Origin: Neurospora tetrasperma FGSC 2508 | Taxonomy: Eukaryota; Ascomycota; Sordariomycetes; Sordariales; Sordariaceae | Assembly: GCF_000213175.1 (NCBI RefSeq) | Contig: NW_009799102.1 | Coordinates: 3,690,095-3,754,094, forward strand | Reading direction: 5' to 3' | DNA: 64,000 nucleotides | In this document: in pieces, positions 51,990 through 64,000 of the stretch | Layout: every line of letters starts with the position of its first letter | Numbering within the stretch: position 1 is the stretch's first letter | Position numbers and translations under genes: made by a program | The notes under the pieces: model-generated | Told to the model about the DNA's origin: nothing | Database searches by the model: none | What the model saw: only the letters and a program-made list of their open reading frames with translations

Positions 51990-54121
51990 TCAGATCAGGG
52001 TTATCTGGCGCCGTTTTGAACCGTCCCACAATGAAGGATCCAGTTTAGCCACATATCCTACCCTGCTATAAACCGAGTTCCCATCGTGAATGTCTTCCCT
52101 GAGAATAAGACCTGTAACCCCCTCACTCGTGTGACAGAAGATACCTAGGCATAACAATTTGCCCTCAACTGGACCGATAGCATTTGGAGAGAAGCCGCCA
52201 GCAGGCACGCCATCCTTGCGAAAATATACAATCCAGTCGCACTTGGTAAAATTTGAAAAGTCTAGATCAGGGTCTAGCTCAAAGAGGAGAGCACCCTTTA
52301 GCTCCAAAGCCGCACCTTCTTTAAGAGCACCATAGTCATCGCCGTGCTTGGGCTGTCCTTTGATGCCCACAACCTCTAGTTCGTCCAACCATCTGTCCGC
52401 TAGACCTGGTGTATTGTTGGTCATTCTCCGGAAGGGTGGGAACACGGGGAATAGAAATTGCTCATAACATATCCTGTAGCCGGGTGAAACCCAGGACCAA
52501 CTGGGGGCAATATAATCTGTCCTGTCCCTTCCTATGGGAATATGATATGATCTCCAAAGCAATGCTAGCGGTAGATGGCAGGTCCATATCCCGGCGATGT
52601 ACTTGGCATTGGGAAAGTATTTCTGGAAAGATTGCGCAATGCCAGAAAGAGCAATTAGCGTGTCGGTCTCCTTGGTCAAGGATCGAATAGAATAGTCCTC
52701 GCATAACCTGAGCCAACTAGCAGTCATCCTATGAAATAAGATGGGGTCTTGCGGGTGGCTTTTAGCCCATTCCTTCTCCTGGCTTGACTGTACTCGCTCT
52801 ATTATGTCCATGGCATGATACCAGGGCAGCTGCGTAGTTCCTTTGAGCTCACAGCACTCCCAGAGCTGTTGTCGAAAGCCAAAGTGAATGACTCTAGTTG
52901 AGAGTTCTTTCTCCTGAAGAGCCCACGCACGGTACTGGAGGGGACTACCACTCTCACTTGCCCTTCTTAGAGAAAACAAGCCGTCATATTCGGAGTTCCA
53001 AGCGTCTGGACTGGATACAAGACGTACATTAAACGGCTCGTTTTGGCCATCATTCGCGCTGATATCGATTAACATGCTCTGGTCCGTTTGAGTCTTCTTG
53101 CGCAGCCCCGCTGTACTATCCTTAGAGCTGAGAGCGGCGAGCGTGCAGTAAGATTGCGTATATACATCCGCCATCGTTGAAGCTTCCCGGGCCCATTCAT
53201 TCTCTTCATCCTGGATTATACACAGAGAATCAATCCAAAGATACCGTTGTCCTAACTTTCTTGTTAGAACAACTGCATCTTGAAATGTTCTAGGGAGTTC
53301 CGCAAAAGAGATTCTCTCCATTCTGACAGAGAGGCTCGCCCGTGTGGTGGTAAAAAGATGTTTCTCTGGCGGTCCCCAGCAGTGACTCAAGGTAATATAC
53401 CGGGGCGCGGATCGTCCTTTTTGAATCTGGTCCGAAGCAGAGCGGACTAGTTTGATGTTGTCTTCAAGCTTAGGCGATCTTCCGTTGTTGAACGCCTCAA
53501 CATCCAGCAGCCTGGTTGGTAGGAAATCCTTTGTGACGTTGTTGCAGCTTGTGTGATTGAGTTGGCAATTGGTAATCCAGTCCTGAATGAGTATGAGATC
53601 TGAGTTCTTATCTGCTGCGGCAAGGGAGCGGCCACCTACATAACAGACAACAGAGGTTAACATGGTAACAATTGCCCTGAATATGTAACAGCTTGGATGT
53701 GCGACTTACGCCATGAAGATGGAATTGGATAAACTTCACCTAGCGAGGCTTCAGCTTCCTCGAATTGGCATGAAATCCCGTAGACAACGTTCTCAATTGT
53801 ACGCTTCTTCACCAGTTTGCCTGTTCCAAAGAGGGTACTTATAACAACCTTGTTCCATCCAGCACGGTAACTCCCTGAGCACAAAAGTTTGCATAGACCA
53901 CAGCCATTTTGTGCTTCAGCTCGCATCTCCTTGAATGGCTGTAGCTCGACAGAAATCTCCGCTCCTTTCCCAAATTCCCAGGTCCAGAACCAGGCCGGGA
54001 TTTTAGAGCAGACACCGCAGAGCTTCGTGGCCGTTGGGCAATTTGAGGAAATGAAAATAGTCTCAGTGTTGGAATATCGCGAGGATTCATCCTCTGGGGG
54101 CGTTGGTCTGGTTGACATCAT
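51990..54121 (-). CDS. HET-domain (heterokaryon incompatibility-type) protein
   Basis: Two exons (54121-53710, 53635-51990) give 685 aa. The 74-nt intron has donor GTAAGT and acceptor TATGTAG, and splits R138. Two ATG codons sit side by side at the start; I use the first. An N-terminal Cys-rich region has CGVCSKIP and CGLCKLLC. The HET domain follows: RYITLSHCWGPPEKH at 216-230, LPRTFQDAVVLTRKLGQRYL and WIDSLCIIQDEENEW at 271-285, and YRAWALQEKELSTRVIHFG at 372-390. The C-terminal half has APSWSWVSPGY and no repeats or NLR domains. HET proteins can trigger cell death on contact with a non-self partner. Its partner is unknown. Confidence 0.94.
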
Positions 54122-54735
54122 CGTAGGAGAATCTCCCCGAGGGAGTCAATCTCAAGACCAGTTTTACTGGACAAAGCTTTGTTGCCAGAAACGGCTTCCA
54201 GAGAGTCTCTAGGGCTAGAGGGGGTTTTTCGATGCGGACTGCGCGGATGTCTGGATGGTATCTCTGTTGGGGGGCGTCTGGACAGTGTTGTCAGCAGAGG
54301 TCGCCTTGAGAGTTTCGTAAGGATCGAGCTGGGGTTGGGCAAGATGTGGCTACGAGAAGCAGATCAGAACAATCAAGGCAACTACGTACTGACGTGCCAT
54401 CTAGACCAATGGTGGTGCTCGTCCGCAGCTGGCGGGCAGCTCTTGCCAGTCATACTTCGGAATTCTTGATACAGCTCCTTCCCTGTGCTTATCTCTTCCT
54501 GGGTCAATTCCTGCTTCGACGGCCCGAGTATGCGCATTACCAATCATTGGTCAACCATCAGTCAGTCTGTCCCTGTCCATCACCACTCAGCCTAGAGGTA
54601 CCTACTGCATAAATCTTCAAAACCACCCCATTACTTTGATCAGTTATCTCAACGCATTTCCAATATCCAATCGGTATTCAGGACAACAAAATCTCTGCCT
54701 TTCTCTCCATCTCATTGTTCTGCAACTACTCACAT
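54122..54735. promoter_or_regulatory. Upstream region of the HET gene
   Basis: No gene is supported. It should hold the HET promoter and leader, and the 3' end of the preceding minus-strand gene. Confidence 0.45.
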
Positions 54736-55711
54736 TTATACCACAAACACTCGCTCTCCCAGCCACTCTTCCAGCTTTTCCAACAGCACCAGAACCTCAC
54801 TACCCCCATCCCCCTCTTCATCTTCATCCTCTCATCCACCCACCTCCCACTTGCAATTCTCCTTACCAACTCCCTTTATCTCCCCCTGCTCTCAATCCTT
54901 ACCTCCCTCTCCCTGCTATAACCTCCATCCCTGGCATGAATCCACCCGGCCTCCTCCAAATCCCTCCTATCCCCCGTCCTATCAAACTGCTTTACAAGCG
55001 CCACGCCCATATTCGCCAATGCCACCACCACCTCTCTCTGAACCTGTGTCTGTACCTCTACCTTTATCTCTACCCGGGCCTTGGAATGAAGATCCAAACG
55101 ACACACAACCCTATCATCTCCAGACGTCGCGGATACAGCGATAAGCGAAGAAGCTAGGACTAGAGCTACCTGCCCCAGCACAACCGCTTGTTCCAAGACG
55201 TTGGTATCTCCTCCTTCTTCGCTTTTTGATTGGGACTGAGAGTATATCTGAAGTAGGGAGGTGGTTTGTTTGTTGAGCGAGGTGAGGAGGGTGAGATGGT
55301 CTTGGTCTCGGTCTTGGTTTTGGTCTTGGTTTTGGTTTTGAATAGGTTCTAGTTGATCTTTCTGTGCAGCATGGTGGTCGATGCTGAGTTCAAGGCTTCC
55401 ACGTTTGGTTACCTGTAAGACGACCTTATGCTGCTGCTCGTAAGAGAGGGTCTCAGCTTCTGAGGGGAAAAGAGTCCGGGGAATCGCCGCCGCGTTGTCT
55501 TTGAGGTGAATCTCGGTCTCGGATACTACAGATGATTCCTTCAGATAATCAGCTCTTGAAGGCAGAGTGGCGTGGTAGAGACTAAATTCATTCGTGGGCG
55601 GATGGCTGTGATGAACTAGGCGCATAAGTTAGTCAAGATGTACGAAAGCAAAATCCCACGAGGATCGAGGATGAGAGGAGCTGGTTTTTGGCGGGACTTA
55701 CCGTCGCCCAT
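54736..55711 (-). CDS. Uncharacterised protein, 3' end uncertain
   Basis: Exon 1 is ATG 55711 to 55702 (10 nt, MGD plus one base). An 86-nt intron (GTAAGT, CTAAC branch, TAG) leads to exon 2 from 55615. The frame meets a stop at 54876. A GTAAGG just before that stop could splice to a short last exon reading EDEEGDGGSEVLVLLEKLEE and ending at 54736. The protein has a Gln/Asn/Asp repeat (QNQNQDQNQDRDQD) and a helical segment, VALANMGVALVKQFDRTGDR, reminiscent of TPR/CHAT-type repeats. No signal peptide. Family not recognised; the last exon is a guess. Confidence 0.5.
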
Positions 55712-56236
55712 TGTGCTTAAACAAGAACCAGGAAGTGTTGGATTATTGTAGTTCAGGCTCCCCGACTATTACCCTAAAGTTCGACGAAAAAAAGTAACAG
55801 GTAACTGTGAAGTTATTGCAAACACAGAAGCCGAAAAAAGCCACGTGAGAGCAGACCCGTTTCGAGTAAACAAAAACGAAAACTTAAAAAATCTGGGGTA
55901 ACAAGAGCATCATGATCCTTCTTATCATATACCTCTACCTCTCTAAAAAAATAAGAAAAAAAAATAAAAATAAAAAAAACCTTGACGAGCGGTAGCGGAC
56001 TGGTTTACCTAACCTGTTAGCTGGTCTCATTTATGTTGTTTCGGACGAGCTGGCCACGGGGCTTCGTAAAAAGTACATGGTATTATCGTTTTGGTAAACT
56101 GCTTTCTGCGGTCTACGCTGTTTGTTGTTCATTATGTTATACGGCAAAGCGGGAAAAAGGCTTGCTGGCAGGTTGAATCTTTCTCAGTCATGACCATCCC
56201 TCTCAATCCCTCTCACGTCCTCCCACCCCTAGCACC
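55712..56236. other. Intergenic with AT-rich stretch
   Basis: No gene is supported. A/T-rich low complexity lies at 55930-55985. It separates two minus-strand genes. Confidence 0.55.
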
Positions 56237-57343
56237 CTATTTCTTTCCCTTCCCCTTCTTCTTCCCCGCCGCCTCACTTCCACTCGCCCCCGGACTCGTC
56301 GCACCACTACCTCCCATCCCACCCATCCCCCCCAACATATTCGCCAACCCACCCAATCCTCCCATCCCTCCCATCCCCTGCAACAAGCTCGCCATATCCG
56401 GCATCCCACCTGCTCCCGCTCCTGCTCCCGCTCCTCCTGGCATCCCCGGCATGCCCGGCATCCCACCAGGTCCCATCTCCTTCATCATATCCTTCAAGAA
56501 ATTCTCACTGACCCCACCGCCCGTCATCGCCGGACTATAATACGGCAACAACTCACTCATCTTCCACCCCCTCGGCACCGCCGGCCTCGGCCACTTCTTG
56601 CCTTCCTCCAACATTTCTCTAGGCGGGGGTCCCGCGCCCCTCACCACGACCCTCAACGCCGGACTCTCGTCCGTCGTCGGGTGTTTCTTCAGATGCTCCG
56701 CCACGAGGATATACAAGTGGTGTTTATTCTTCAGCTTCCCATTCTCGCCATGCAGACGGATGAATTCCTTGAGGTTCACTTTGACGCGACCAGGGTTGGC
56801 CCAGTCCTTGGGGTGCAGCTTGCCTGCCTCGAGAACGACGGAGAGGCGGAGCTGCGCGCAGGCGTTGACGATTTCGGTCGCTAGCGGGTTCGGCACAGCA
56901 AGCTCCTTGGACACGCGTCGGCCTTCGGCGCGCGAGCGCGTGGCGTCAAAGTAGCACGGGTACAGGCACTGGAAGGATTTGTAGGCCGAGTCGTCGGTGG
57001 TGGTTTGCATCTGGGGGTAGCCGGGGGGCTGGGTGTAGGCTGGCTGTCGTTGTTGTTGTTGGGAATATTGTGGGGGAGGGACTTGTCGTTGTTGAGCGGC
57101 GGCGGCAGCCTGGGCGGCCTGGGCAGCTTGGAATTGTTGGTGTTGCTTTTCGGCCTGCGCGCGGTGGGCGGCGGAGAGAGGGGTGAAGGAGGGCCCGGGC
57201 ATGACTTTGGAGGCGTAGGCGGGAGGAGCGTCGCGCTGGACGAGAATGTCGGATTCGGCAAAGTCGTCAATGTCGCCCTCGGAGGGGTCGGACATTTCAA
57301 GGTCGCTGTCCTCGACTTCTTCTACCCGCGGGTGGGAAGGCAT
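56237..57343 (-). CDS. sec65: Signal recognition particle subunit SRP19 (Sec65)
   Basis: Single exon, 368 aa, ATG 57343. Residues 1-125 are acidic then Gln/Ala/Pro-rich. The SRP19 fold starts at residue 127: CLYPCYFDATRSRAEGRRV, VPNPLATEIVNACAQL, the HPKDWANPGRVKV segment, and KNKHHLYILVAEHLKKHP. A Gly/Met-rich region follows and a lysine tail (KKKGKGKK) closes the protein. SRP19 binds the SRP RNA and helps Srp54 assembly in co-translational targeting to the ER. Confidence 0.95.
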   Translation of the reverse strand: MPSHPRVEEVEDSDLEMSDPSEGDIDDFAESDILVQRDAPPAYASKVMPGPSFTPLSAAHRAQAEKQHQQFQAAQAAQAAAAAQQRQVPPPQYSQQQQRQPAYTQPPGYPQMQTTTDDSAYKSFQCLYPCYFDATRSRAEGRRVSKELAVPNPLATEIVNACAQLRLSVVLEAGKLHPKDWANPGRVKVNLKEFIRLHGENGKLKNKHHLYILVAEHLKKHPTTDESPALRVVVRGAGPPPREMLEEGKKWPRPAVPRGWKMSELLPYYSPAMTGGGVSENFLKDMMKEMGPGGMPGMPGMPGGAGAGAGAGGMPDMASLLQGMGGMGGLGGLANMLGGMGGMGGSGATSPGASGSEAAGKKKGKGKK

Positions 57344-58236
57344 CTTGGCGGTTGTCTATGACTGACACTAGCTCTTGACCTTTGTTCGTTCGGTAGGTAT
57401 TTGGGTGAAGTCGGCCTCTGAGCGCGCAGATACAGTTGAGGCGACTAGGTCTGTGATAATTATGGCAGGGGGGCAAGTGGAAGGTCGCGGTGGTTGAACA
57501 GATGAACCAACAGCTCCCCGTGAGTTGTTGGAGAAATGTGGGGTGGCCCGTCCAAGCTGTCGATGTGGTTTCAATTGAGTTGAGTGGGGTAGCCGGCCGG
57601 GGAAATAAAGTGGAGTCCGTGCACACGGCTCCGGGCCGGCAACGAACCAGCGGCACCAACCGCCAACCTCGAGTCAACTTCACCAACCGTTTTCATGTCC
57701 AAGCGATGCTTTGCGTTCTTGTGAATATGTTTTTTCCAAGATAAATCTTGTTGGTACCTTTCATCTGTACCTCGCCATTCATTTAGTCGTTGTAAAGTTT
57801 AGCACAATTCGAAAGTGATCTCGTCCAAGTGTACTTGGAATAGGTATCAAGCTAACAAACAAACTAGATTGTATTTTGTACGTAATGTTTCTCCGCTGTT
57901 TAGCATCCGCAACAACAAACAACTCGAACTATCTCCTAAACCCTGACTCCTGATTTGAATAGACTAGAGAAATGATCAGTTTGCAGAAGACAACAGCCAC
58001 AGCAAGCCCCTGAGCGTGAAATCCGTTTCTTGGTGCGTTTCATCTCAGATGGATCCTTCTCGGACAGCTCGCCATCGCATTCCCTTCGCTGAGAAAGCCT
58101 CCTCTTCGATAATTTTTATTTTGTTTTCCCCAAACTCTTTTTGAAGAACCCCCCTTGATCAGATGGGTTTTCAAATAGACGCCCATCTTCTCCACACCGC
58201 GTCAAAGATCCCCTTCAAAGCTACATCGTTCCCTGT
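57344..58236. other. Intergenic between sec65 and CCCH gene
   Basis: No gene is supported. The sec65 promoter and the 3' end of the CCCH gene are expected here. Confidence 0.55.
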
Positions 58237-60017
58237 CTAAGAGAAGTAGTCATAGGTCTTTGTGCTTCTGTATTTCGTGCCGGGCGGGTGATCGGCATCC
58301 TCAAATTTGCAATAAGGATGAGTGCAGACACCGTCCTTGACGTTGGGGCACTGAGGTTTCGGTCAGCGCGTATTCAAAACTCGAGGCATGATGAGTGAAA
58401 CTTACATGATGTCCATAAATACAATCTTCGACATCGCAATCCTGGCCGCTGGTGCAAGGGTTCAAGCGGGCCAAGAAGGCAATAGCGTCAATCTCTTCTT
58501 TGCTAGGCTTATACTTGTGTTCGAAGCAGCAGGCGTCGCCCTTTGAACAGGGACCCCTCAGATAATGATTGTTGCAAAGTTTGTTGTTGTCCTTCCTTTT
58601 CTTGATACTTTCTAGAGCAGCTGGTGAGACCTTGATGGGCGGGTCCAAGCCACGAGGACCGGGGTTCCAGGCCGGCTGCTTCGGGGTGGCCGAGGCACGA
58701 GCATTTGCGTTAACAGGTCTAGGCTGGATAGGAAGCGTGATCTTGGGCGGAGGGCTCGCGTTTCCAATGGCTCCGGCATAACTAGCAGTTGCGTTCGCGG
58801 GCGTAGACGTGGTGGAGCTGGTGGGAGTCGGAAGATTGCCGTTGCTGACAGTAGGAGTGGTGGTAGATGAAGATGACGTGGTAATCAAGGGAGAAGTGTT
58901 GGTGCGCAGTGATGTCCTGTCTACCAGCTTCTCCGATCGGAAGATCTCGTCGTTGAAGTTCAAAATGTTGACGCCGGTGGAAGCGAGTTCGCGAACAGTC
59001 GGAACACCTTCGACGACGGTAACGCGGCGCTTCTTGGTCTCATCTTGGAAGAGCTCATCCAGGAATGGAGCATAGCCGGCATCATGCGAAATGCCGAGAA
59101 GAAGCTGCTTACAGTTGTAGTTGCGCAAATTCCATTTCGCCGTTTCTGCTTCGGTTAGTATCTATCAAGTGTGCTACTGGGACAGATTAACCTACCTTTA
59201 ATCTTGTTATCCGCGCGCTCCTTTCCGTGGCCAACATCAACAAAGTCAAAGGTTGCCTTTCCTTGAGTAAAGCCAATGGTGAACTCCTTGAGAGTTTCCT
59301 CAGCCTCCAGGCATCCGTTGCGTCTCATGGCTTTGGCCAAGCCACCGAGGTTGGCATAGACTTTTGCAATGACTTCCATATTGCCCGCAAAATCGCCGCA
59401 TTGCTCAAGAATAGCGCTTCGCAAAGCATAAGCCGCCTTTTTACCGCCTTCGACTCCTTGTCTGATTAAGGCTTCTTTAAACTGCAACACAGAGTTAGAC
59501 AGTTGCCGTGAGGAAGCAGGAGACCAGGGGTGGACATACCAAACAGCAGTCACCGTCTATGAGGACGACCACAAAAGGATTGTTGTTCTGCATATTCTGT
59601 TTCAATAACTGTCTCGACCAGACTGGCCAGTGACCCTCACCTTCAAGTGATGATTATCTTGAGCAAGGTCCCTATTACGAGACTCGGTATTCGCCACCTG
59701 CTGCTGGAGGTCTCTTCTAGAACGAGTGGCATCCTCAAGATCGAGCTGGGCATCTGTAAGCTGTCTCCTAAGGGCTCTGTTTTCTTCGCGGAGAGCATCC
59801 TCAACGTTTTTGGAGTAAAGGAGGAGGTCCTGCACAGATACGTGTCAGCCTAATGAATAGAGACTGGCATGAGTTGAGAAAGGTCCATCTTTCAGCCTTT
59901 CAGTCACTCTGTTGGACGGAAGCCCACCTCTATCAGCCTCGCGCTGCTGTCGTTAAAAAGACTAAGGGTTTGAAACCTTTGGTAGAAGGCCATAAGGTCG
60001 CTTTCGGGGGCAGCCAT
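58237..60017 (-). CDS. Coiled-coil CCCH zinc-finger protein (DUF7923-type)
   Basis: Six exons: 60017-59928, 59829-59641, 59596-59540, 59481-59196, 59145-58406, 58350-58237. They total 491 aa. Introns are 43 to 98 nt with standard fungal signals. A coiled coil lies at about 31-93 (NRALRRQLTDAQLDLEDATR). An NYN-like/DUF7923 domain follows, with FVVVLIDGD, a G-rich helix and FDFVDVGHGKERADNKIKE (an acidic pattern seen in nuclease-like folds). A Ser/Thr/Pro-rich linker comes next. CCCH fingers include CNNHYLRGPCSKGDACCFEHKY and, across the last intron, a C-terminal set ending HPYCKFEDADHPPGTKYRS. Such proteins are thought to bind RNA. The precise target is unknown. Confidence 0.85.
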
Positions 60018-63000
60018 GATAATGGTTAACCCGGTGGGTTTTAATATTTTGATGTTTAAACTTGAGGCTTTGCAGGCAGCGGAGTGAGCGGGTCTGTGGT
60101 AGCCGATATGGCACTTGACAAGTCAAAACAATGGTAGCCGAAGAAAACAACCTTGCTGAATGATGGAGAAGAAAGAGCTATCCTCAAGCTGTCTGCTTAG
60201 GGCGTTCTGCCAATAGGTTAGCAAGTGGTTAGGCAGGCAGAGTAGTCACGCCGGTCGTAGAGCAGCTGTCACTTGGCCGCTCCTCCCGATGTCCGGTCCG
60301 CAAGAATTCTTTTGTTGCGAGCGACTCGAGACCCGCACGGGATAAGCGCCGTAACAGGGGCTGTGCTTGTCAATGTGGAACTGGGGAAACGGCCGGTGTG
60401 CGAGCTTCCCTACTGGGGATATGCGTTTGAACCTCGGATGCTAACGTCGACGGTGGGATAAGGCACGTCTGTATGGAAACGGGAGTGTAGTCTATTCCGT
60501 AGCTATGTTCTCGAGACTCAAAGGGTGACAAGCTTGAATTCAAAACTTGTAGGTGTACGACAATGTTCAATGTGGCTGGGAGGAAGGCCGAAACAGCTTC
60601 GAGAGACGGGACGAGATGGCAGACATTCTGACGGGTTTGTTTGTTGGACAGAGTGAGGACACGAGGAGGCGATGGATAGGTATATGATTCGAGACGGAAG
60701 GCAAAATTGGATGAACTGGTGGCATTGTTAGACCCGTTTGTCTTGCTGGGCAGGTAGGGACAACAAATGGGAAATGGATTATGCGAAGCACCATACCTTA
60801 CTGTATAGATTCGCTATTGCGCCAGCACGCGATTCACGACGGCGGGCGAAGTCGACGCAGAAATGGTTGATGTTTTAGGGAAAAGAGGCTGTGTGGAGGC
60901 TGGTAAAAATTGCAGGTTTGCGATCGGTCGTCAGCCAGGTCACGAAGAGTCGTACTCTGGACCAGATTGTTTGGTTCGTTCGATATTAGGTAACTTTGAG
61001 CTTCGGGTTGAAAGTGCAATCGTATGTGGTATCAATGTTTTGCGCTACCCCTCCTTCTGGGCCTCGAAGGTGGCACTGCAAAACCCGACCTCTTCTTGTC
61101 TTGACGGAGGAAGACGGTTGGTCGTCTACGTTCGATGAAGTTCCTGCCTGGGGCAGAAGCTGGACGGCCGTCACCTTTCTGTACCAGGAGTAATAGAAGG
61201 ACCAAACTTTCATTCACTTCACTTGTGATGCTACCTACTAACGTAGTTCGGCCGGTTGGTGTGGTGATGATGGTGCATTGGAGATTCCCTTGACAGGTGC
61301 TCGCTGCCCTGCCCTGTCAGCCTGTGGGCCTGGGGCATTCATTCACCATGATGGCGAGGCCGGGCCCGTACCATTCGCAAGCCCACCCCCGCCGTCGTCA
61401 GGGCATTTTTTAGTTGGATCCCGTCTCATCTGTGCGGATGGCTACCCGTCTGCCCCATGCGCCTCCGACGACACAAACTTCGGGGTATGTCCATCGACAT
61501 TTTAGGCAGTTGCGACAGGTAGAGGAGAAGAAGCAAGCATGGCAGGTGTAAGGCAGGTGCATCAATGCTCGAAACAGGTGTGGAGCTGTCTTGCAGCTGC
61601 AAGCTCCACTCTTGCTTGACACATTCACGAATCACCGTTGCGGCAGAAATGCAGTGGGCAGGCATCATCTCTCCTTTCAGCCAGGCATCTTTCATCGCAG
61701 CTTCACTCCAAACCTCCAATCGAAACCATACGCAACGGGCGCGATAACAGCTGAGGATTCGCCAAACTGAGGACGACAGCAGAGTGAGTTTCGCTTAGCG
61801 CCCTGCAGCCCATTTTGGGGGGTGGTAGGTGCTTTGCCCGTCCACTGTTTACTCAAATAGGACCCTGATGTGATGTTCGTTTTGCCATTGGACCGTTTGT
61901 CCCCGAGGCTGTCAGGCAGGGTATGGCTGGCAAGGCACGTTATGGATCAGTCCTTCATTTTGATGGAGAGAGACTCGCAAGATTTACCAACTGCGAGATC
62001 TGGTGTCCGACTGTCTTCCGTCCTCCATTTTCGATGTTTGGTCCCGAACCGAGTCGGAGCGGAGCATACAACGAAGAGCAAGAGCACGAGCCACCAACAC
62101 AAGCAAAGCTCCCGTCGTGGCTTTGGATAGGGCACTGTGTGCCTAGTCAAGCGATCGTCAGCGACCTGGCCCACGGGTTTTACTTATCCATCTCACCATG
62201 GTACACTAGAGAACACCGATGTGGTCTGGACAACTTGGCGAATCGAAAATAAAACACACTCGATGGAGACGGAGAATCACTTATTTGGTGCTGACAAAGG
62301 CCCGAGTGCGGGGGACAGACAGACGGCGGGACGAAAATATATCGTCAGTAATCTTGAACTGTGCACAGTGTGTACCATTAATTGAGCTTTGGTTCCAAAT
62401 AATCTGTTATGAAATTGGTCGATCATATAATATAGGTGATGTCGGTAGGTGGTTCATCATTTGGGTACACTACACGACACTACGTAGGTGAGACTGTGGG
62501 AGACGGCAGAATATATTATTCTTCAGGTGAAGCCTACACTACACGTAGGTTGAGGTAGGCAATTGGGAAGTTTCAATCACTTCATGTTTCGTGATATGAT
62601 ATGTCTTACCCAATATGTCATGTCTATGTACTGTAGTGTCCACAGCTTATCAGATGAGCAAAAGCCAAGCTCCAAAGAACAGCCTCGATCGAAGCTGCCA
62701 AGCACTTGGAATAGTTACTAGTCCATTAAGCAATCCAATCCACTACCCCATATCCAGCTATTATTATCACCTTGAGCAACTGTACAACTCCCGAGTGTCT
62801 TGGGTAGGTATAGATGGGGAGAAGCACGGTGTTCGTGAGCAGTTTGGCATATCATGATGTCCACCTGGCAGCATCACACACCATCACACTCTCGACTCTC
62901 TACTCTAGAGATCTAGACAAACCACAAAAACGAACGAACCGTACCATAAAACGCATCCTAAACCTTGTGACCTACCTATCTACCACACAGCCCGCAACTC

Positions 63001-64000
63001 GGCAAGGGGATGTGGATGAGGAACTCCCTCCCGTCTCAAGTCGCTCACAAAGTCGTCGTAACTGCCGCCGCTTTCGCGAATTGGCGGCGGACTCCGTCCC
63101 TCAAGATTGGGGGCAGTATGTAGTAGACTGTGGTATACATACTGTGGAACTTTTGCTATAATGTAGTGGATTTTCGCAGTGTGTGGAGTTTCGCGAATTC
63201 GGTAGTTCTAATAACCTAATGTACAAAGACGGGATGATGGGATTCGGCCTCAAACCTTATCTTTTCCTTTTGGACCTCGATCATTGAAGTGACAGAGCAG
63301 TCAGGAATCGGATAACCAAGTCATAGATTGCCACCAACAACCAACAACCTCCAAATTCGGGAGGGACTTCCCGAAGAAAACAATTAAACACTTACAGTCT
63401 TCTTGCGTTGTCAATTGTTGTTGTCAATTGTTGTTGTTGGTTGTTGTTGGTCGTGGATTAGTCTACACTAATTCCCGGAAGCTTAGCTCCGTCCAGGTAC
63501 AGTACCAGTGAAAGTTTGCCGGAACTTCCTTTTAACTTCTTTTTTTCTTTGGTGGTGCATACCAGAAGAAAGGTGTGATCAGTATCGGGATCGTCGCCGA
63601 AAGGCCCGTATCCGTTATGGTGCTCCTACTGTATTCTTGGTCCTGAATTACTAGTGTATGCACAGTAGGTAGTGTAGTAGCCGCTAAGTATCGCGCTCTG
63701 TTCAAGAATGGGGACGACCGACCGGCGTTAAACTTTTGATACTGTACACGTGTAGATTATTATTGGGAATTTGGGAATCCCACAACATCGGTGCTTCGCC
63801 TGATATCTGGACTTTGGGGGGCTCAGAAGCGGCAGTTTTTCATCTTATCGGTTTCCTTTTTTTTTGCATCTCCCATCCCATCCTATGAGATTCTGATTCT
63901 CCGACGGCCGGGAGTTCTCTCTTGGCTTTCATTCTTGGGTTGGTGCAAATGGTGCAGTTTCTCCTTTGATCACATTCAGTTGGCAGAGGCTATGCACAAT
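60018..64000. other. Gene-poor right end
   Basis: About 4 kb with no supported gene. All open frames are short, lack domains and mostly lack good starts. A GTTGTT-rich tract with repeated CAATTGTTGTTG units lies at about 63411-63452. I see no tRNA, transposase or terminal repeat. Confidence 0.5.
63411..63452. repeat. GTTGTT-rich simple repeat
   Basis: Two CAATTGTTGTTGT units followed by GTT/GGTT repeats. Low-complexity, non-coding. Confidence 0.75.

Overview
The window is nuclear DNA of a filamentous ascomycete, most likely a sordariomycete close to Neurospora, Sordaria or Podospora. The reasons are short spliceosomal introns (GTRNGT donors, CTRAC-type branch sites, YAG acceptors), two dispersed single 5S rRNA genes, and fungal protein families (HET, 2EXR, NB-ARC/TPR NLR, aegerolysin) among conserved eukaryotic genes. 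There is no prokaryotic operon structure. Gene models below were spliced by eye from the sequence.

Left part (1 to about 25 kb) is accessory. It holds a 5S rRNA gene, a decayed FAD monooxygenase, an EamA/SLC35G-like transporter, an unknown Cys-containing protein (paralog A), a protein ending in nine Trp/Tyr/Pro nonapeptide repeats, a divergent PNP_UDP / NB-ARC-TPR gene pair, a second 5S gene, paralog B of the Cys protein, a secreted aegerolysin and a 2EXR protein. Then comes an assembly gap flanked by a 0.5 kb near-identical duplication that looks like an unmerged contig overlap. The PNP_UDP gene ends, and the NLR begins, with a 31-residue glycine/asparagine/valine motif that aligns without gaps (13 identities). 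I read this as an amyloid-type signalling pair in which the NLR templates the effector. The PNP_UDP gene carries a one-base frameshift, so the effector may be inactive or mis-sequenced.

Middle and right part (26 to 60 kb) is mainly housekeeping. It contains Ysh1/CPSF-73, TAF4 (divergent from ysh1), a nucleoside hydrolase, a large HMG-box regulator, Rvb1, the dynactin p150 subunit (RO-3), a HET-domain protein, an uncharacterised protein, SRP19/Sec65 and a coiled-coil CCCH zinc-finger protein. From 34.9 to 60.0 kb all genes lie on the minus strand. The last 4 kb (60.0 to 64.0 kb) has no gene I can support.

The NLR/PNP pair, the HET protein, the aegerolysin and the lineage-specific paralogs suggest a self/non-self recognition neighbourhood beside conserved genes. 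That grouping is inference. The strongest individual observations are the matched motif pair, the paralog pair with a shared Cys motif, the nonapeptide-repeat protein, and an in-frame stop in TAF4 followed by 46 further coding-like codons.
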